A stretch of 16,885 nucleotides of DNA from an uncultured Gammaproteobacteria bacterium (GTDB taxonomy: Bacteria > Pseudomonadota > Gammaproteobacteria > Steroidobacterales > GCA-2729495). The position numbers and the translations under genes were made by a program. Where the stretch lies: the NCBI GenBank assembly GCA_937958785.1, contig CALGMY010000241.1:1-16885 (forward strand), given 5' to 3'. A model generated the notes under the pieces. The model searched no databases, was not told the DNA's origin, and was given only the letters and a program-made list of their open reading frames with translations. Positions within the stretch are counted from its first letter, which is position 1. Every line of letters starts with the position of its first letter. Shown piece by piece: positions 14,017-16,885 of this stretch.

Positions 14017-15747
14017 ATGAAGAACGTCATTGCCGCAGGTATGCTCGCGGTATTGGCACTGCTGTGCTCCCCGCTGGGTATTGCAGCGACAGTCACGATC
14101 GTGGGCCCTGCCTTGACACCACAGGTGGGCGATACCTTTACCGTGCGAATTACCGCGGACGTGCCGAACACCTTCGCGGCCACGATGAACCTGGCCTTCG
14201 ACGCCACCCGCGTGGTTCTGGTGGACACCGACCCTGGCCCAGGCGTGGTTCAGGGGGTCCCACTGTTGCCCTGGAACGTCTTCGTCAAGAATAGTCCCTT
14301 GACGACCAATCCGACGGTGTTTGATGTCGAAAGGCCCACCCCAACGTCAGCCAATCCCGGCGTCTACAACGTGGCGGAACTCACCTTCCAGGCGATTGCC
14401 GCCGGCGCCGCCAACATCCTGATCAACGACGACGGCGGCTCCCAGACGGGTTGGTTCGATGCCAACACGGCGGAATACATCTCCAACGCCTACGTCCAGG
14501 CCAGCATCGTGATCCCGGCCATCACGGTCAGCGACAGCGTGATGCCGACCAATGACCTGCTGGTCCCCTTCGGGTTAGTTACCGTGGGGGCCACTTCCTT
14601 GCAAAGGACGGTCACGGTAGCGAACAACGGCAGCGAGGACCTGCTCCTGGGCGGGGTGGCGCTGGCCAACCCCCTCACGCCGTCCTACACCCTGGTCAGC
14701 GACACCTGCTCATCGGTGACCCTCGCTCCTTTGGCAACGTGCACGCTGACCATCGAGTTCTCTCCACTGGCCCTCGGTGACGCCCCCGATACCTTCGACA
14801 TCCCTTCTAGCGATCCGGCCCGGCCGACGGTGACCGTCTCCGTTTCCGGCACCGGCGCCCCGCCACCGGACGCAATCCCGGACAGCTTTACCTTCGTTGA
14901 CCAATCCGGTGCAGGTCTGTCCGCTCAGGTTATATCCAATGCGGTGACCATCTCCGGCATCAATGTTCCAACGGCCCTGTCAGTGAGTGGCGACGGGTCC
15001 AGCGAATACTCGATCGACGGAGGCGCCTTCACCTCAGTGGCCGGGATGGTGGCCAATGGCAGTTCCGTACGGGTCAGGCATACGAGTTCCGCCGCCCCGG
15101 ACACCTCGGTCGATACGATACTCACGGTGGGCGGGGTGGCCGACACCTTTACCAGCACCACACTCCAGTACGCCATTGCAAACAGCGTGACAACCATCCG
15201 GAACCAGCCGGTGGATATCGACGTCCTGGAGAACGATGTCGGGCTGCTGCCCACGGTTTTCGTTGGTATCTGGGTCGCCCCGTTGCACGGCACGGCGACC
15301 GTGAGTGGGGCGCCGGGTTCCCCGGCCGGGATTCGCGTCACCTACACCCCAAGTCCCGGCTACGTTGGCCCGGATTCCTTCGAATATTGGCTGGAGACCG
15401 GCCCGCTGGTGGACTATGCAGTGGTGAACATCACGGTAACCAATCCCGACCTTGATGACGACGGCGTGCTCAACAACGTGGACAACTGCGTGCTGGTGCC
15501 AAACCCGAGCCAGTGCGACTCGGATGGGGACGGCTACGGCAACTACTGCGACGGAGACTTCACCGGGAACAGACTGACGAATGCCCAGGACACGGTCGTC
15601 ATGCGCCAGCTGCTGCAGGACCCGAGCGTGCCCCCGACGTACAACCAGGGGGACATCAACTGCAACGGGTTCGTGAACGCGCAGGACACCGCCCTGTTCA
15701 GGAAACTGCTGGGGAAACCGCCGGGGCCGTCGGGGCTACATCCGTGA
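14017..15747 (+). CDS. Exported cohesin-like / Ig-like / TSP3 / dockerin-like protein
   Basis: 576 residues. The start at 14017 follows GAGGGGA by 7 nt and gives a signal peptide (M-K-N-V-I-A-A-G, cleavage near A-A-T at 24). Residues 25-164 look like a cohesin-type beta-sandwich: V-G-D-T-F-T-V-R-I-T-A-D-V, A-A-T-M-N-L-A-F-D-A-T-R-V and Y-N-V-A-E-L-T-F-Q-A-I-A-A-G. Next comes a choice-of-anchor-D/ASH-like domain (about 167-280, L-A-P-L-A-T-C-T-L-T-I-E-F-S-P), a beta domain common in exported proteobacterial proteins (282-386, V-R-V-R-H-T-S-S), a tandem-95/Ig-like domain (387-477, V-D-I-D-V-L-E-N-D-V), TSP3 repeats (D-L-D-D-D-G-V) and two dockerin-like loops ending K-P-P-G-P-S-G-L-H-P. Codon use is less GC-biased than in the oxidase and RCC1 genes. 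It may be a structural or scaffold protein; the cohesin call rests on fold-like motifs only. Confidence 0.88.
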   Translation: MKNVIAAGMLAVLALLCSPLGIAATVTIVGPALTPQVGDTFTVRITADVPNTFAATMNLAFDATRVVLVDTDPGPGVVQGVPLLPWNVFVKNSPLTTNPTVFDVERPTPTSANPGVYNVAELTFQAIAAGAANILINDDGGSQTGWFDANTAEYISNAYVQASIVIPAITVSDSVMPTNDLLVPFGLVTVGATSLQRTVTVANNGSEDLLLGGVALANPLTPSYTLVSDTCSSVTLAPLATCTLTIEFSPLALGDAPDTFDIPSSDPARPTVTVSVSGTGAPPPDAIPDSFTFVDQSGAGLSAQVISNAVTISGINVPTALSVSGDGSSEYSIDGGAFTSVAGMVANGSSVRVRHTSSAAPDTSVDTILTVGGVADTFTSTTLQYAIANSVTTIRNQPVDIDVLENDVGLLPTVFVGIWVAPLHGTATVSGAPGSPAGIRVTYTPSPGYVGPDSFEYWLETGPLVDYAVVNITVTNPDLDDDGVLNNVDNCVLVPNPSQCDSDGDGYGNYCDGDFTGNRLTNAQDTVVMRQLLQDPSVPPTYNQGDINCNGFVNAQDTALFRKLLGKPPGPSGLHP

Positions 15748-15766
15748 CCGCTATGGCGTACCCATC

Positions 15767-15848
15767 CCCCGCCGCCCGGTGGTTCGGCGGGGCGGAAACC
15801 AATCGTCAGAACGGTCCGGGGAATGGGAGCGGTTCATTAACCGCGGAC
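15767..15848 (+). other. Two hairpins between the cohesin-like and PEP-CTERM-like genes
   Basis: Hairpin 1 has 8-bp arms CCCCGCCG (15767-15774) and CGGCGGGG (15785-15792). Hairpin 2 has GCGGTT (15829-15834), loop CATT and AACCGC (15839-15844), extended by GTCC (15814-15817) pairing with GGAC (15845-15848) across an 11-nt bulge. Neither is followed by a T-tract. They could end the upstream message or fold in the leader of the gene at 15921. The stretch otherwise shows no gene. Confidence 0.35.
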
Positions 15849-15920
15849 TCTAAGGTCGACGCCGGACTAAATCGGGGAGCAGGTCGTAAGGACTCGACAG
15901 TGATGATTGGGGGGGAAGCA

Positions 15921-16688
15921 ATGGGTAGTCTGATGGGGCTTTTCGGACGGCAGAGGTGCCTGGTTGGGTCGCTAGCCGGAATTGCCTTGGCAATGCTACC
16001 CGGGGTTTCGGCAGCGGCCTATCTTCGGTACGACATCACCGGTGTGGTCACGGAAGTGCGAATGCCAGGCCTCACGTCGGTGGTCGTGGGTGACGCCTGG
16101 CACGCCACCGTCTACTTCGACGAGGCGGCATCAGATGCATTTCCCGCGGATCCTTCCACTGGCAGGTATCGGAACACTTGGGGAGTCATGTCCTTGGGCG
16201 CATTGCAGCCGCTACCCCTTGAAGATTTTGGGGTCACGGTCGAGGTCCTCAACGATCAGCCCTACAATTACGATTACGTCCTGTTCTACCAGGGCGGCCC
16301 TGGTCGCGCTTGCATCGACGGGTTCTGTGTCTCCGCCCTGGCCTTCGAGTACACCGACAGCACAGGCACGGCGCTGGACGATGACTCGCTCGCCGGAACC
16401 GTCGGGCTATCGGTTGACGATTTCGATAACCTCGCCAATGGCAGGCCGGTTCGCCGTTCTTCATTCCTGATGCGATTCGGTAATACCGTCGACGGGAAGA
16501 TCCTTGGTTTGCCTACCGGACTCAACGTGGCCGTCGTGGACACGATCGTTACCCCACTCCCACCAACGGCGTGGCTGGTGTGGACCGGGCTCGGTGTGCT
16601 GGCGGCGGCAAGGCTCAGACGTCGCAGGGGAGTCGGGGCGGGGAAGGGGCATGGCGACGCTGAACCACGCCCTGGGCACAGCGGCTGA
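15921..16688 (+). CDS. PEP-CTERM-like exported protein with extended C-tail
   Basis: 255 residues. ATG at 15921 is preceded by a G-rich Shine-Dalgarno-like GGGGGGAAG and gives an N-terminal signal (M-G-S-L-M-G-L-F-G-R-Q-R then a hydrophobic run ending V-S-A-A-A). The body has no domain I can name; it contains Y-D-I-T-G-V-V-T-E-V near 39, Y-F-D-E-A near 70, and a Cys pair in C-I-D-G-F-C. The C-terminus reads TPLPPTAWLVWTGLGVLAAA then R-L-R-R-R-R: a P-x-P motif, hydrophobic helix and Arg cluster as in PEP-CTERM proteins, with T-P-L-P-P-T in place of V-P-L-P-A-A. A further 21 residues follow the Arg cluster, longer than usual. The frame stays open back to 15513, antisense to nothing but overlapping the cohesin-like gene; that part is not coding. 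Confidence 0.85.
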   Translation: MGSLMGLFGRQRCLVGSLAGIALAMLPGVSAAAYLRYDITGVVTEVRMPGLTSVVVGDAWHATVYFDEAASDAFPADPSTGRYRNTWGVMSLGALQPLPLEDFGVTVEVLNDQPYNYDYVLFYQGGPGRACIDGFCVSALAFEYTDSTGTALDDDSLAGTVGLSVDDFDNLANGRPVRRSSFLMRFGNTVDGKILGLPTGLNVAVVDTIVTPLPPTAWLVWTGLGVLAAARLRRRRGVGAGKGHGDAEPRPGHSG

Positions 16689-16746
16689 GGAAAGTCCTTA
16701 AGTGCCCTTCCCGACGGAGGAATGGTGGCCAGGGGCGGGGCGGAAA

Positions 16747-16858
16747 TGCGCAAACAACTATCCGCCACGCGGCCGCTTTCCGACTGACGGGGGAACCGAA
16801 CAGCCCCGCGACTGTGCCCCGGAAAAGTTGGCCGCGGTTTGCGGTTCCCATTTGCGCA
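16747..16858 (+). ncRNA. Candidate structured RNA / riboswitch-like leader
   Basis: After the last gene there is dense complementarity. Closing stem: TGCGCAAA (16747-16754) with TTTGCGCA (16851-16858). Long stem: 16768-16782 with 16820-16836 (CGCGGCC/GGCCGCG continuing into GCTTTCCG/CGGAAAAGT with one bulge). Apical hairpin: CGGGG (16788-16792) with CCCCG (16804-16808). Apical GGGAACCG (16791-16798) can also pair exactly with CGGTTCCC (16842-16849), giving a pseudoknot or a switch. The segment GCCCCGCGACTGTG (16803-16816) resembles the cobalamin-riboswitch core CCCCGCaACTGT, but the expected GGTGaAAnCC hairpin is missing. Any regulated gene lies beyond the window. Confidence 0.4.
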
Positions 16859-16885
16859 GATTCTGATCACCACAAACGTGCTGCG

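Noticed and set aside
16803..16816. A definite cobalamin riboswitch
   Set aside because: Only the GCCCCGCGACTGT core is similar; the GGTG-containing hairpin and the downstream half of the consensus are not seen, so I report it only as a candidate structured RNA.

Overview
The window looks like a chromosomal segment of a high-GC Gammaproteobacterium that invests in exported and surface proteins. Clues are two PEP-CTERM-type C-termini (one is the classical V-P-x-P-A-A-A-W-L-F-G-S form), a REP-like nested palindrome, Sel1 repeats, a DUF808 membrane protein and third-position GC bias strong enough to create very long antisense shadow ORFs. No exosortase, tRNA, rRNA, integrase or CRISPR array is visible. 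All assignments come from reading motifs; no database search was run.

Layout. 1-1405 (minus): a DUF808 membrane protein gene translationally coupled (ATGA overlap) to a Sel1-repeat exported protein that runs off the left edge. 1405-1481: a 77-bp nested inverted repeat touching the DUF808 start codon. 1501-2154 (minus): a small PEP-CTERM protein. 2266-8106 (plus): a likely copper-redox cluster. It has a palindrome, then a membrane-domain/SCO1 fusion, then a 1389-residue exported protein combining a galactose/glyoxal-oxidase-like copper radical oxidase, Ig and PKD domains, a YVTN propeller, a dihaem cytochrome c peroxidase-like module and TSP3/dockerin-like repeats, then a DUF1428 gene. 8103-9617 (minus): a DUF2779 nuclease-like protein whose stop codon overlaps that of DUF1428. 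9711-12422 (plus): an exported protein with 14 RCC1 repeats apparently inserted in a Big_2 Ig domain, ending in TSP3/dockerin-like repeats. 12494-13645 (minus): a class II Fic protein with two operator-like repeats at its promoter. 13646-14016: intergenic, with a second copy of the 2266 palindrome and a decayed dockerin tail. 14017-15747 (plus): an exported cohesin-like/Ig/TSP3/dockerin-like protein. 15921-16688 (plus): a PEP-CTERM-like protein. 16747-16858: a candidate structured RNA.

How it may work together (inference). Three exported proteins and one gene relic end in the same calcium-loop module (TSP3 then two dockerin-like repeats, with N-A-Q-D or a close variant in most loops) and mostly the same G-x-P-G-P-S-G tail. 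One of them starts with a domain resembling a cohesin, the classical dockerin partner. The palindrome TCACCC-N4-GGGTGA occurs only before the SCO/oxidase cluster and before the relic/cohesin unit, suggesting a shared regulator. The most interesting hypothesis is a non-cellulosomal cohesin-dockerin surface assembly carrying a copper-radical oxidase wired to c-type haems, with SCO serving copper delivery or redox maintenance.
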